From: Deltaproteobacteria bacterium UBA6967
Lineage (GTDB): Bacteria > SAR324 > NAC60-12
Direction of reading: 5' to 3'
Assembly: GCA_002450295.1 (NCBI GenBank)
Contig: DJYX01000267.1
Location: forward strand, 1 to 41,935
Length of the DNA stretch: 41,935 nt
This document shows positions 17,960-26,075 of this stretch, one piece after another. The translations under genes were made by a program, and so were the position numbers. Under the pieces are notes generated by a model. The model made no database searches. It was not told the origin of the DNA and saw only the letters and a program-made list of their open reading frames with translations. Every line of letters begins with the position of its first letter. Position 1 is the stretch's first letter.

Positions 17960-18727
17960 TCAATAGTGGCATGTGTAGCAGTCGAGCATGTTGGGGTTAT
18001 GGTGGTTTCGCTCATTGACTAGGTATGCTTGAGCTTCTCTTCGGGCATCGTTATCTTTGGCATTGTTCCATCCTGCCATTGTGCTCATAGCGCGCTTACG
18101 CTCAATGGCCCCTTCCACTTGTAAGTGGCACTGCATGCACCACCCCATCCCACCAAAATTCTGATCTACCACATGGGCAACTTCCATCTCCTGCACACTT
18201 CCATGACAGGACTGACAGCGCTGGTCCCCTCCATTTCGAAATAGCATCACCCTACAGGATAAGGAGCGAGGATCTGCATTCAGGTCACAGCCGTTGCCCG
18301 CACCATCTATGAAGCGGGCAGCATCTGCATTGATGTGTTGTTTGTGAGGAAAGCGGACAAAGTCTGGGATGTCATGAAGCTTTACCCAGGGAATGGATTC
18401 TCCTTTTGCCCAGAGATCACGCATTTTGTCTACTTCTGGGTGCTCAGCTTGTACCAACTCTTGTCCATGAGGACCATGACAACCAACGCAGGTACTTACA
18501 GGTGGTATTCCGGAAGAATGTGATCGCCGAGCATAAAGATGGCAGTATTGGCAAGCAATGCCATTCTGGCCAACATGTAGTTTGTGGCTGAAGGCGATGG
18601 GCTGTTCTTTTGGTTCAGTAGAGATCGGGAAGATCGCAAAAGAGTTCAGTGGAGAAAGTAATAAGAATAAGGTTCCCAGCACGAGAGTGCTAATACCTAG
18701 TCGCAGTGAGATCGGATAGGATCGCAT
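17960..18727 (-). CDS. actA: Alternative complex III pentahaem cytochrome c subunit ActA
   Basis: A 255-residue multihaem cytochrome with an N-terminal anchor/signal (LGISTLVLGTLFLLLSPLNS) and five haem sites: CQYCH, CVGCH, CQSCH, CMQCH and CYTCH. Five haems and a membrane tether match ActA, the electron-accepting cytochrome of ACIII. The ATG at 18727 is preferred over 18772 because GGAG lies about 6 nt upstream and the signal then begins directly (MRSYPISLRLG). It is the first gene of the operon. The 255 bp upstream to the M23 gene must contain the promoter, but no clear -35/-10 pair stood out. Confidence 0.94.
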   Translation of the reverse strand: MRSYPISLRLGISTLVLGTLFLLLSPLNSFAIFPISTEPKEQPIAFSHKLHVGQNGIACQYCHLYARRSHSSGIPPVSTCVGCHGPHGQELVQAEHPEVDKMRDLWAKGESIPWVKLHDIPDFVRFPHKQHINADAARFIDGAGNGCDLNADPRSLSCRVMLFRNGGDQRCQSCHGSVQEMEVAHVVDQNFGGMGWCMQCHLQVEGAIERKRAMSTMAGWNNAKDNDARREAQAYLVNERNHHNPNMLDCYTCHY

Positions 18728-18982
18728 GATACTCCAGTTATCGATTAAGTACGGAAGTGAAATCAAAACCACACCGTTTGAGGAAGATTCAATTTAGTTC
18801 TAAAGGACTGCCACACTGAAAAACATTTTTTTGGCTTAGCTGCAAGACCTTAGTTTAATATTTTTCGGTGATGGGTATGGAAGGATTCGCTGTTCTGCCA
18901 GAATATGAAAACAATCTGATTTTTCTAGGCGAGTCATCGTTTACTAGAGAGGGAGAAGAAAAAGCCAATTTGGATCCAAAAG

Positions 18983-20308
18983 TTAGCGAGAAATCGAGAA
19001 GTGCGACAGATTTCGCCAAGGATTAATCGGTCGTTTGTTCGCGTGGATTTCATAATGTAGGTGTGAACTTGTGCTACGCCCTGTATTACCAGTGTAGCCG
19101 AGTAGTTCTCCACGCTGAATGAATTGGTTTGCTTGTACCGCTAGACGGGACAAGTGACCGTAGCGTGTCATGTAATCAGTGGGTTTGAAATTTTTTATCG
19201 AAATACCAGACCCATGATCAAGCTCTACCAACAGCCCATATCCGGCTGCGGGTCCAGCTTTTCGGACAATTCCATCAGCTGGAGCATAGATTGGAGTTCC
19301 AGCAGGTCCTGAAAAATCTATGCCGCTATGGAAAGCTGGAAGATTAGTGAACGGGTCACGTCTTCTGCCGTAGTGTGAACTGACTGAAGAGTCTTCAACT
19401 GGAGCAATCGTCGGAGTACTCCGCCAGAGAATTTCATTACCACTGATTTCTTCATAGAGTCGCTCTAAGGAATGATGAGTCGAATGATAGGAGCTTAACT
19501 CTTGTTCTAAAATCACACGTGGATCCAGAGGCTCTGCACCCAATTGTGGTTCTTCTACTGGGAGTAAAGATTCTTCGAGAAAGGGACCACCTTTGCCACC
19601 CTCGTTTTCGACAGGAGTCACAGGGACTTCTGCCAACAAACGAATACCTGTGATCTCTTGAATTTTTTCTGTAAGTTGCCGTACCTCTTGTTCACGGGCC
19701 TGCATCAGTACGGCGTATTCAGCTAGCTCCTGCTCAGCAGCATTCAAATTTTGTTTTAAGTCCCAAATCTCTTCTTGAACCAACTCTGAGTTGACCGGAA
19801 CAGTCAGATTTGCTTTCTGTGACAGCGTCAGGTGGTGAAAATCTTTGCTGATCATATTCAGCCAGTTGAGAGGATCTGCTTCAAGGACTTTGGTGTCCAG
19901 CAGAACCGCTCTACATTGATAAGATCCCTGCTGACAAGCTAGGGAATGGATCTGTTGGATGTGGTACAGAAGATTTTGCTGAGTGGCACTTTTCTTCTGG
20001 GAGTGCGTTTCCAAAGTAGCCAGTTGATCACGCAGTTCCTGAACCCTGTTTTCCAAGACTTCAACGCGCTCAGCTTGGCTGGCGGCAATCTCCATTCTTT
20101 CATGAATGTGAATCTGTTGTAATTGGCGTTGGGCATTCCATTGCTGTTGTTCATGCAACTGAATACTTTGCCAAATAACCATCCCACCCAAAAACAGGAA
20201 TAAGCCTAATGCAAGTAGGGCTGCGGTGACCAGTGGTACAGGACGTAAAGGGAAGTGTGTGATGCCTGTTCCATTGTGCCGAAGCAGCAGGATCGATAAA
20301 TGCGGCAT
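18983..20308 (-). CDS. M23 (LytM-type) membrane-anchored murein peptidase
   Basis: A 441-residue protein with a short cytosolic N-terminus, one membrane helix (about residues 29-52), coiled-coil segments (about 60-110 and 185-235) and a C-terminal peptidase domain. Zinc ligands are visible as His327 and Asp331 (HSGID) and the second His of HLHYEI (His418), with the usual GH pair in YGHLSRL, so the enzyme looks catalytically intact. Substrates of the family are peptidoglycan cross-bridges. The ATG at 20308 (MPHLSILLL) is preferred over a TTG at 20320. It follows the HD-GYP gene by 34 bp. Confidence 0.88.
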   Translation of the reverse strand: MPHLSILLLRHNGTGITHFPLRPVPLVTAALLALGLFLFLGGMVIWQSIQLHEQQQWNAQRQLQQIHIHERMEIAASQAERVEVLENRVQELRDQLATLETHSQKKSATQQNLLYHIQQIHSLACQQGSYQCRAVLLDTKVLEADPLNWLNMISKDFHHLTLSQKANLTVPVNSELVQEEIWDLKQNLNAAEQELAEYAVLMQAREQEVRQLTEKIQEITGIRLLAEVPVTPVENEGGKGGPFLEESLLPVEEPQLGAEPLDPRVILEQELSSYHSTHHSLERLYEEISGNEILWRSTPTIAPVEDSSVSSHYGRRRDPFTNLPAFHSGIDFSGPAGTPIYAPADGIVRKAGPAAGYGLLVELDHGSGISIKNFKPTDYMTRYGHLSRLAVQANQFIQRGELLGYTGNTGRSTSSHLHYEIHANKRPINPWRNLSHFSISR

Positions 20309-20342
20309 TCGAAAACTCAAAAAAAGATAGTTGCTCGAGCAA

Positions 20343-22322
20343 TCAGTGTTGGACTTCCGGTCTTTTCACCAGATCATACAGTCTAGCACCGATGAAGATT
20401 TCAAGTAATTCAGGATCAATATGATTGTCTTTTGCTTCAAAGCCCAAAATTTTTAGTGCCCGTTCAGCAGGCATCGCTTTCTTGTACGGGCGATCCCAAG
20501 CAGTTAGCGCATCGTAGATGTCAGCGATGGTCATCATCTTTGATTGCAGTGGAATTTCATCACCAGACAGTTTGCGTGGGTAGCCTTTGCCGTTCATTTT
20601 TTCGTGATGTGCGTAGGCAATGTCTGGAACATCCTCTAGGTGTTCTGACCAAGGAATGATTCTTAGAAAATTATAAGTGTGCGTGACGTGTGACTCGATT
20701 TCATCACGATCCCGTTGGTTCAAGGACCCTTTGGGTACAGAAAGCGAGGCTGCTTCATCTGCTGAAAGATACGAAACCGGTAAGCCAGTCGAAGGATGTG
20801 GGAAGGTTTGTGCTGCTATGACTTGCAACTGATCAAATCCTCCCTGGTCCAGAACAGTTGGTTCGTTGCATCGAATGATGAACTTTAGCTGATCATCCAA
20901 TTGCAAAAGTCGTTCATTCATCTCTTGTTGAGTCAACTCTACTTGTTGAAGTGAGTTTTCTTGAGATTCTTCCAGCAAGTAATTCAGTTGCTTACGGGTA
21001 TATTGAAGTTCGGTCGCCATCCGGATCAAACGGAAACGATCCATGACCGCTTGCTGTTCTTCAGGATAAAGTTTCTTAGATTTGACCAGAACTTTCTCAC
21101 GTACGCCAATTTTGCCAAAATCATGAAGGAGAGAGGCATAGCGAATCGTGTTGAATTGATCAGGGTTGTAGCTGATATCAGCAAAACGTCCCTCGGACAG
21201 TGAACTTACCGTCTCTGCTAGAGCTACGGTGAGCGTAGCAACTCGGCTTGAATGTCCGGAAGTCGTTGGGTCTCTAGATTCGATGGCTTTCACGCTCGCA
21301 TTGATGAAACCGTCGAATAGAATTTGGATAGACTCTAATAAGGATGCATTTCTTACCGCAACCGTTGCCTGAGATGCCAGAGATTCCATTAAGCGCATGT
21401 GGTAATCACTGAACGGAACGACTATTTGGTCAACATCTTCTTCAGTATTTAAAACGGCATCTCCGTCGATCTTGCAATTGATGAGTTGGATCACACCAAG
21501 AACCTCACCACGCTCATTGCACATTGGAACGGCAAGCATTGAGCGAGTCTTATAGAACTGCTGCTCATCGAATTCACGACCACCCCAGACCAGATTAGAA
21601 TCATGTAGTTCGTACACATCATCGATCCGAATCGACTGGCTGGTGCGTGCCACATAGGCATTGATCGTGCTGAAGTCGAGAGGAAGAACTTTCTCCTGCA
21701 GTTGGGATGTGTCTCGTGAAAGATTAAGTGCGCTGTGGAAACGCATTTGTTTGTTAGCGAGATAGTTGCTCTGTTCGTGAGGAGTGTCTGGAATCTGTTC
21801 GATCAGGTAGATGCTGCATCCATCTGCGTTGGTAAGTTTCATCGCTTTCGCGGCGATCATACGCAGTAACTTGTCCAGATCTTTTTCGCTGGATAGAGCG
21901 ATCCCAAGTTCGTTCAACTCGGAGAGAATTTCATCCGATTTGCTGACATTTGAATGTGTTCGAGTTCTATCGTGTAGGCGGTTGAAAAACTGACGTAGTA
22001 GAAAATTCCAACGCGTGGGTGTCAAATAAGCTAGGGGGTACCATTCGATCGAAGGATGTTCTGGCGGTTCTGCAGCCAAGGTTGGTCCCTCCTCCAAAAC
22101 AACGATTCCTCCACCAGACTGAAGATAAAGAGTCAGATGGGATTGCCACTGGAAAAGATCACGGCTACGCATAACAATCAGACAGGTTGTTCCCTCAGTT
22201 GTATGAGGTAATTCTTCCAGCGAAGCGTAGGCAACGGAGGATACTCGTTGCAGTGGATCTGCAAGAAATTCCTGATGTAATTTGTCTGTGCCCTGTGGAT
22301 AGAACAGTCGGGAGTCAACCAT
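20343..22322 (-). CDS. GAF plus HD-GYP cyclic di-GMP phosphodiesterase-like protein
   Basis: A 659-residue cytosolic protein. Residues 1-120 are an unassigned Rossmann-like region (LTLYLQSGGGIVVLEEG). Residues about 140-330 are a GAF sensor domain. The HD-GYP domain begins near 345, with HD at 400-401 (LLHDFGKIGVRE), HHEKMNGKGYP at 572-581 and DIYDALTAWDRPYK after it. The metal-binding residues and the GYP signature are kept, so activity on c-di-GMP or related cyclic dinucleotides is likely. About 110 extra residues separate the two metal motifs. The start lies beside a perfect palindrome and has no Shine-Dalgarno. Confidence 0.9.
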   Translation of the reverse strand: MVDSRLFYPQGTDKLHQEFLADPLQRVSSVAYASLEELPHTTEGTTCLIVMRSRDLFQWQSHLTLYLQSGGGIVVLEEGPTLAAEPPEHPSIEWYPLAYLTPTRWNFLLRQFFNRLHDRTRTHSNVSKSDEILSELNELGIALSSEKDLDKLLRMIAAKAMKLTNADGCSIYLIEQIPDTPHEQSNYLANKQMRFHSALNLSRDTSQLQEKVLPLDFSTINAYVARTSQSIRIDDVYELHDSNLVWGGREFDEQQFYKTRSMLAVPMCNERGEVLGVIQLINCKIDGDAVLNTEEDVDQIVVPFSDYHMRLMESLASQATVAVRNASLLESIQILFDGFINASVKAIESRDPTTSGHSSRVATLTVALAETVSSLSEGRFADISYNPDQFNTIRYASLLHDFGKIGVREKVLVKSKKLYPEEQQAVMDRFRLIRMATELQYTRKQLNYLLEESQENSLQQVELTQQEMNERLLQLDDQLKFIIRCNEPTVLDQGGFDQLQVIAAQTFPHPSTGLPVSYLSADEAASLSVPKGSLNQRDRDEIESHVTHTYNFLRIIPWSEHLEDVPDIAYAHHEKMNGKGYPRKLSGDEIPLQSKMMTIADIYDALTAWDRPYKKAMPAERALKILGFEAKDNHIDPELLEIFIGARLYDLVKRPEVQH

Positions 22323-22334
22323 GATCTATAGATC
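22323..22334. repeat. Perfect 12-bp palindrome directly before the HD-GYP start codon
   Basis: GATCTATAGATC is its own reverse complement and abuts the ATG of the HD-GYP gene on the minus strand. It occupies the position of the missing Shine-Dalgarno sequence. It could be a protein-binding site, a leader structure or chance. Confidence 0.5.
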
Positions 22335-22388
22335 TATGAAATCGAAATGATTCTAAAACTTTTTATCAAGAGTTGAAGATTCTCACAA

Positions 22389-23462
22389 TCAGACGGGTGC
22401 TGCAAGCGGAACATGCAGAGGTTGGCGCATCAATCCAAGTCTTGCCGTTAATTGATCCAAATGCCCCACAGGAAGCCAGAGACGTTGAACATGATCTTGT
22501 CGCAGTAGCCAGCGGATAAACTGTGAGTCTGGTGGTAAATCTTCGGCCAGTTTTTGTTGTTGTTTTTCTAGAAAATTAGCCAGAAGCAAGGCATGTCGTT
22601 GACGTAGCGTCTCTTCAAAAAGGCCCATCAAGCCCATCAGTTCACGTTCAAAATGGTTGAATAATCTTTTCGATTGTTCGAGCGATTGAGGGCTCTGTTG
22701 CTGTAATTTCCGAGTTTGATGCTGAAAAACAGGATACCAACTGTGGACCAAGTAATCATTCCATTCGGCGAGAGTCTGAATAATCTGCATTGCCTTCTGC
22801 AAAGGATTGGTCAGGCTGAAGCGCGAGGTGCTACCGACTTGTTGCTGAAGCAGATTAATTCTGAGTTCACATAGTAACAGCTCTTGGAGGTAATCACGCA
22901 GGTTCTGCTGATTCTCTTTAAAAAGTTTGTAGGTGGCAGTTGTGACGAACGGAGCATCAGGCCAGCCTTGTAAGCATTCAAGGAGTAGATCTGAAGACCA
23001 GCTTGAAATATTACCATTTTTCAGTGTTTGCCAAGTGAGATTTTGTGGAAGTACCCTGTTTGTCTTGCCGCTAGGTTTTGCACCGCTGTCAAGAACCATA
23101 TCCCACCAGCCGACACCAAGTTCATGAGCTAGTTTTTCAGCAGAATCCTTAGTGCTCCGAAGAATGATCCAGCAATGCTCTCGACGAACGTTTTGTGTGT
23201 TGAGCAGCTCTCCAAGGTGATTGGAAATCGTCGTGACAGTAGTTGCATCTAGCATCAGTAGATTTCCACCCAGACTCAGGTACTGAAGCAAAGCCTCTTC
23301 AGAAGCTTTCCAGCGGTAGGTCGAGAGTACTAAACCCAGACGGAGACTTGGGAAGTCACCTTCTCTAATCAACCAATCGCTGTGATAACCCAGTCTTTGC
23401 TGTGTTGCCTGTAGCTGCTGCAGGGTTTGTCTATACCGTTCTGCTTCAGCTACTGCGAGCAT
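22389..23462 (-). CDS. Conserved-looking hypothetical protein, Rossmann-like N-terminus
   Basis: A 357-residue soluble protein, rich in Leu and Gln and largely helical after residue 170. I do not recognise the family. Residues 35-80 (LGLVLSTYRW, then LLQYLSLGGNLLMLD) share a pattern with the N-terminus of the neighbouring HD-GYP protein (LIVMRS, then LTLYLQSGGGIVVLE). Both resemble a strand-helix-GG-strand unit of glutamine-amidotransferase-like folds. The gene starts 9 nt after the ssb stop with no ribosome binding site and lies 66 bp before the HD-GYP gene. Co-function with the HD-GYP protein is inference from position and this shared motif. Confidence 0.7.
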   Translation of the reverse strand: MLAVAEAERYRQTLQQLQATQQRLGYHSDWLIREGDFPSLRLGLVLSTYRWKASEEALLQYLSLGGNLLMLDATTVTTISNHLGELLNTQNVRREHCWIILRSTKDSAEKLAHELGVGWWDMVLDSGAKPSGKTNRVLPQNLTWQTLKNGNISSWSSDLLLECLQGWPDAPFVTTATYKLFKENQQNLRDYLQELLLCELRINLLQQQVGSTSRFSLTNPLQKAMQIIQTLAEWNDYLVHSWYPVFQHQTRKLQQQSPQSLEQSKRLFNHFERELMGLMGLFEETLRQRHALLLANFLEKQQQKLAEDLPPDSQFIRWLLRQDHVQRLWLPVGHLDQLTARLGLMRQPLHVPLAAPV

Positions 23463-23475
23463 CTGACTTTGTCAG
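23463..23475. repeat. Palindrome spanning the ssb stop / next start junction
   Basis: CTGAC-AAA-GTCAG on the minus strand is a perfect 5-bp inverted repeat with a 3-nt loop. It contains the ssb stop codon and ends directly at the ATG of the following gene, where a Shine-Dalgarno would be expected. It may modulate translation coupling, or be chance. Confidence 0.4.
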
Positions 23476-23969
23476 AATGGTACGTCGTCTTCAACATAAG
23501 GAGCGTTATTTCCTTGGTTGAAGTCATTGTTTGAAGAGCTGGATGATGGATTGCGACGGTTGTCCGAAGGTCCTCCACTGGGATATTCATTACCGTAAAC
23601 AGCGGGCCCATCGTCAACGCTTCCCCCACTCCGTTCTGTCCCTTCTCGAGAATCTAAGAAGCGCACTTGATTGGCAACAATCTCTGTTCGGTATTTTTTT
23701 TGACCCTGCTGATCGTCCCAACTACGTGTCTGCAATTTACCCTCAATATACACCATCGAACCTTTTTTCAGATAGGACTGTGCTTGATCAGCTAGGCGAT
23801 CCCAGGCCACGATATCGTGCCATTCGGTTTTTTCCTGTCGTTGCCCCTGTTTGTCTCTCCAGTATTCAGAAGTTGCGATAGAAAATGAGGCGACAGCGTT
23901 GCCAGATTGAGTATATCGGATCTCCGGGTCACGACCCAGCCTGCCGATCAGCATAACTTTATTGAGCAT
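23472..23969 (-). CDS. ssb: Single-stranded DNA-binding protein
   Basis: A 165-residue SSB. Residues 1-110 are the OB fold, starting [20 protein letters not shown], with [21 protein letters not shown] and [12 protein letters not shown] low-complexity Gly/Ser/Asn linker follows and ends in the acidic tip DDVPF, which recruits partner proteins such as PriA and Exo I. SSB protects ssDNA in replication and repair. It lies 13 bp after ruvA, forming a DNA repair/replication pair within the operon. Confidence 0.97.
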   Translation of the reverse strand: MLNKVMLIGRLGRDPEIRYTQSGNAVASFSIATSEYWRDKQGQRQEKTEWHDIVAWDRLADQAQSYLKKGSMVYIEGKLQTRSWDDQQGQKKYRTEIVANQVRFLDSREGTERSGGSVDDGPAVYGNEYPSGGPSDNRRNPSSSSSNNDFNQGNNAPYVEDDVPF

Positions 23970-23982
23970 ACGTTCTCCTTAT

Positions 23983-24597
23983 TTAGCGTTTTGACAGCAA
24001 TCCCAAAGCGAGTCTGAGCTTGATTTCAAAGCCTTCTGCTTCTGGAGGAAGGCTTGCTAGCACGGTCAGAATCTCTTTTTCTGCAAAACCCATGTTTTTT
24101 AGGGCAGATTGTAGAGAGGCTGTTTCACCCGATGGTATGACGGATGATGTTGCCTTGCCAGTAATCAAGGCAGATTCCAGTCCTTGGATGGGAGATTTGC
24201 TGAAGCTGTCTTTCAACTCCAGGCAAAGCCGAGCCGCAGTTTTTTTGCCGATGCCTGGAACTTGACTGAGGGTGTTGACGTCTTCACGCAGGATGGCTTG
24301 AACAAGATTTCGTGGTTCAAGTACAGAAACAATGGTCAGCGCCAGTTTTGGGCCGACTCCAGATGCCTTGAGGAGACGTTCGAACAATTGTCTTTCGGCT
24401 GTTGTCTCGAACCCATATAGGCTGATTTCATCCTCGCGCACACTGGTGTGAATGTGTAAGCTGAGTACTTCACCGACAGAGTGTCTGTTACCAAGCTCTT
24501 GGGGTACCTGCACGAGGTACCCTACTCCACCACTAGTTTGTAGGACTAAGCGCTGTTCTTCTACAAGCGAGACATCCCCACTTAGATAAGCGATCAT
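23983..24597 (-). CDS. ruvA: Holliday junction DNA helicase subunit RuvA
   Basis: A 204-residue RuvA. It has the N-terminal OB domain (MIAYLSGDVSLVEEQRLVLQ, LHIHTSVREDEISLYGF), tandem helix-hairpin-helix motifs (LLKASGVGPKLALTIVS and LSQVPGIGKKTAARLCLELK) and the C-terminal RuvB-binding domain (ALKNMGFAEKEI). RuvA binds four-way junctions and loads RuvB. ruvB and ruvC are not adjacent. The start overlaps the yggS stop by 4 nt, and ssb follows after 13 bp. Confidence 0.97.
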   Translation of the reverse strand: MIAYLSGDVSLVEEQRLVLQTSGGVGYLVQVPQELGNRHSVGEVLSLHIHTSVREDEISLYGFETTAERQLFERLLKASGVGPKLALTIVSVLEPRNLVQAILREDVNTLSQVPGIGKKTAARLCLELKDSFSKSPIQGLESALITGKATSSVIPSGETASLQSALKNMGFAEKEILTVLASLPPEAEGFEIKLRLALGLLSKR

Positions 24598-25301
24598 TGT
24601 ATGATCAAAGGCTTAGCGCGTTCCCCAAATAGAGCGGTGCCCAGTCGAATCATTGTTGCCCCTTCTGCAATGGCGATTCGGTAATCAGAGGACATCCCCA
24701 TCGAAAGTTCCGTGAAAGTAGTCAGATTAAATTCATTGCGGAGCTTTTCAAGCCAAGTACGAAGTTGTGCGAAAGTTCTACGGATTTCGTTTGCGTCATC
24801 TGTGGCTGCAGCCATAGTCATCAAACCTCTACAGCTCAGCCACTGACAATCCTGTGCCTTCTCTAATAACCTGCACAAATTATCGTAGTCACTGACTCCA
24901 CTTTTGCTGTCTTCTTGCGATAGATTGGCCTGTAGTAGAATTTGTATGGATTGTCTTTGCAGAGCACACTGCTTTTCGAGTAATTCCAATAATTCTTGGG
25001 AATCAACCGAATGAATCCAGTCGAAGCGCCCCGGGCAGAAGCGAGCCTTATTTTTTTGCAAATGCCCGATCAAGTGCCATTCGATACCTGGCTTCTGTAG
25101 TCTTTCAATTTTTTCTGAGGCTTCCTGAACCCGATTTTCACCGAAGCGCACCTGTCCAGCTTGGAAAGCTTCTGCGATTAGTTCACTAGGATGAGTCTTC
25201 GAGACGGCAATCAACTTGATTTCTTCTGGAGAGCGACCAGCCTCTGTTGCCAATTCAGCTAGTTCAGCACTCAGTTCGGTTAGACGCTCTTTCAGACTCA
25301 T
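24594..25301 (-). CDS. yggS: YggS/PLPBP family pyridoxal-phosphate homeostasis protein
   Basis: A 235-residue alanine-racemase-fold protein without enzymatic partner domains. The PLP lysine is Lys35 in IKLIAVSKTHP. Other family motifs are RFGENRVQEASEK, WHLIGHLQKNKAR, CRGLMTMAA, FTELSMGMSSDYRIAIAEGATMIRLGTALFG. YggS buffers PLP and affects amino-acid pools. It overlaps the preceding SNase-like gene and ruvA by 4 nt each, so all three are translationally coupled. Confidence 0.95.
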   Translation of the reverse strand: MSLKERLTELSAELAELATEAGRSPEEIKLIAVSKTHPSELIAEAFQAGQVRFGENRVQEASEKIERLQKPGIEWHLIGHLQKNKARFCPGRFDWIHSVDSQELLELLEKQCALQRQSIQILLQANLSQEDSKSGVSDYDNLCRLLEKAQDCQWLSCRGLMTMAAATDDANEIRRTFAQLRTWLEKLRNEFNLTTFTELSMGMSSDYRIAIAEGATMIRLGTALFGERAKPLIIQ

Positions 25302-25939
25302 TGATTTGTACTGCCCTGCAACTGTTCATCCCATAGTCCAACTTTTTTGTTCCGGGCCATTGCTTCGGCAGCCAAGAATTGCTGTTCATCAGGATTGGCG
25401 CCTTCCGTTAGCAAATAGAAGGACCAGCCGTTTTGCACCATCCAGAGATTAACGTTTGTGTCGCCAGATAAAACAATGCCGTTGAGCCGATAAAGTTCTT
25501 CTTGAAGCTCATACTCAACTCTGACGGATCGACCACTGAAGGACTTACCCAACTCAAAAGCTACTTTTTTCTGGAACCATTCGTTGTATTCTTTGCCTCG
25601 GTTAATCGACAGCTTAGGAGACACATACTTTAGGTAGACTCGAATTTCCTGTCGACTTAGGTTGAGGCTACTTTTCGAGAGTTGATAAGTCCATTTTCGG
25701 AACTCACCACGATCGTCGATTCTTAGCCAAATACTCTCAGAATCTGCTACACGAGATATGACACCACTAACTATCTGACGCTGTGGAGCGTTCGTTGTTA
25801 CACTATTTGTCTTATTCTTGTTCTTGGCTCCTTCGAATAGCTGGCTACGGATGCGCTCCGTATCAAGTAGAGAAGACTGGGCAAATGGCAGTGCTGGAAG
25901 CCAACAAATCAGAAACAGGAGCAAAATGAGGTGCTTCAT
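25298..25939 (-). CDS. Exported staphylococcal-nuclease-like (SNase fold) protein
   Basis: A 213-residue protein starting at ATG 25939, with a signal peptide MKHLILLLFLICWLPALPFA. The 46-residue longer form to 26077 lacks a signal at its start and would overlap lptD. The C-terminal half (about 65-210) matches the SNase/thermonuclease-like fold: VSGVISRVADSESIWLRI, YLKYVSPKL, GRSVRVEY, LNGIVLSGDTNVNLWMVQNGWSFYL, and AEAMARNKKVGLW. The Asp/Arg/Glu triad of active nucleases is not clearly preserved, so it may be non-catalytic. It is the first gene of the yggS-ruvA-ssb run, divergent from lptD. Confidence 0.75.
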   Translation of the reverse strand: MKHLILLLFLICWLPALPFAQSSLLDTERIRSQLFEGAKNKNKTNSVTTNAPQRQIVSGVISRVADSESIWLRIDDRGEFRKWTYQLSKSSLNLSRQEIRVYLKYVSPKLSINRGKEYNEWFQKKVAFELGKSFSGRSVRVEYELQEELYRLNGIVLSGDTNVNLWMVQNGWSFYLLTEGANPDEQQFLAAEAMARNKKVGLWDEQLQGSTNQ

Positions 25940-25970
25940 TGGGTTTCTGGTGAAAATGGGTGGATTATTT

Positions 25971-25991
25971 GATTCCTGATGATCAGGAATC
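25971..25991. repeat. 21-bp perfect palindrome, operator-like, in divergent promoter region
   Basis: GATTCCTGAT and ATCAGGAATC are exact reverse complements separated by a single G. The site lies between the divergent SNase-like gene (start 25939) and lptD (start 26076). Length, symmetry and place fit a dimeric transcription-factor operator. A hairpin is also possible. No matching second copy was noticed in the window. Confidence 0.7.
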
Positions 25992-26005
25992 AGCCTGCAA
26001 AAAAG

Positions 26006-26034
26006 TTGCATCTCTGCAGGAGTCTTCGTAGATT
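26006..26034 (+). promoter_or_regulatory. Weak candidate promoter for lptD
   Basis: TTGCAT (26006-26011) and TAGATT (26029-26034) are spaced 17 bp, about 42 bp before the lptD ATG and just downstream of the 21-bp palindrome. The -35 fits poorly (3 of 6), so this is only a suggestion. Confidence 0.25.
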
Positions 26035-26075
26035 GGGCTTCTTGTTCCGTTCTGTCAACCACAACCATTCCCTCC

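Noticed and set aside
18969..18980. 12-bp palindrome TTTGGATCCAAA near the M23 gene end
   Set aside because: It is short, lacks a T-tract suited to a terminator and has no partner site. Chance is likely.
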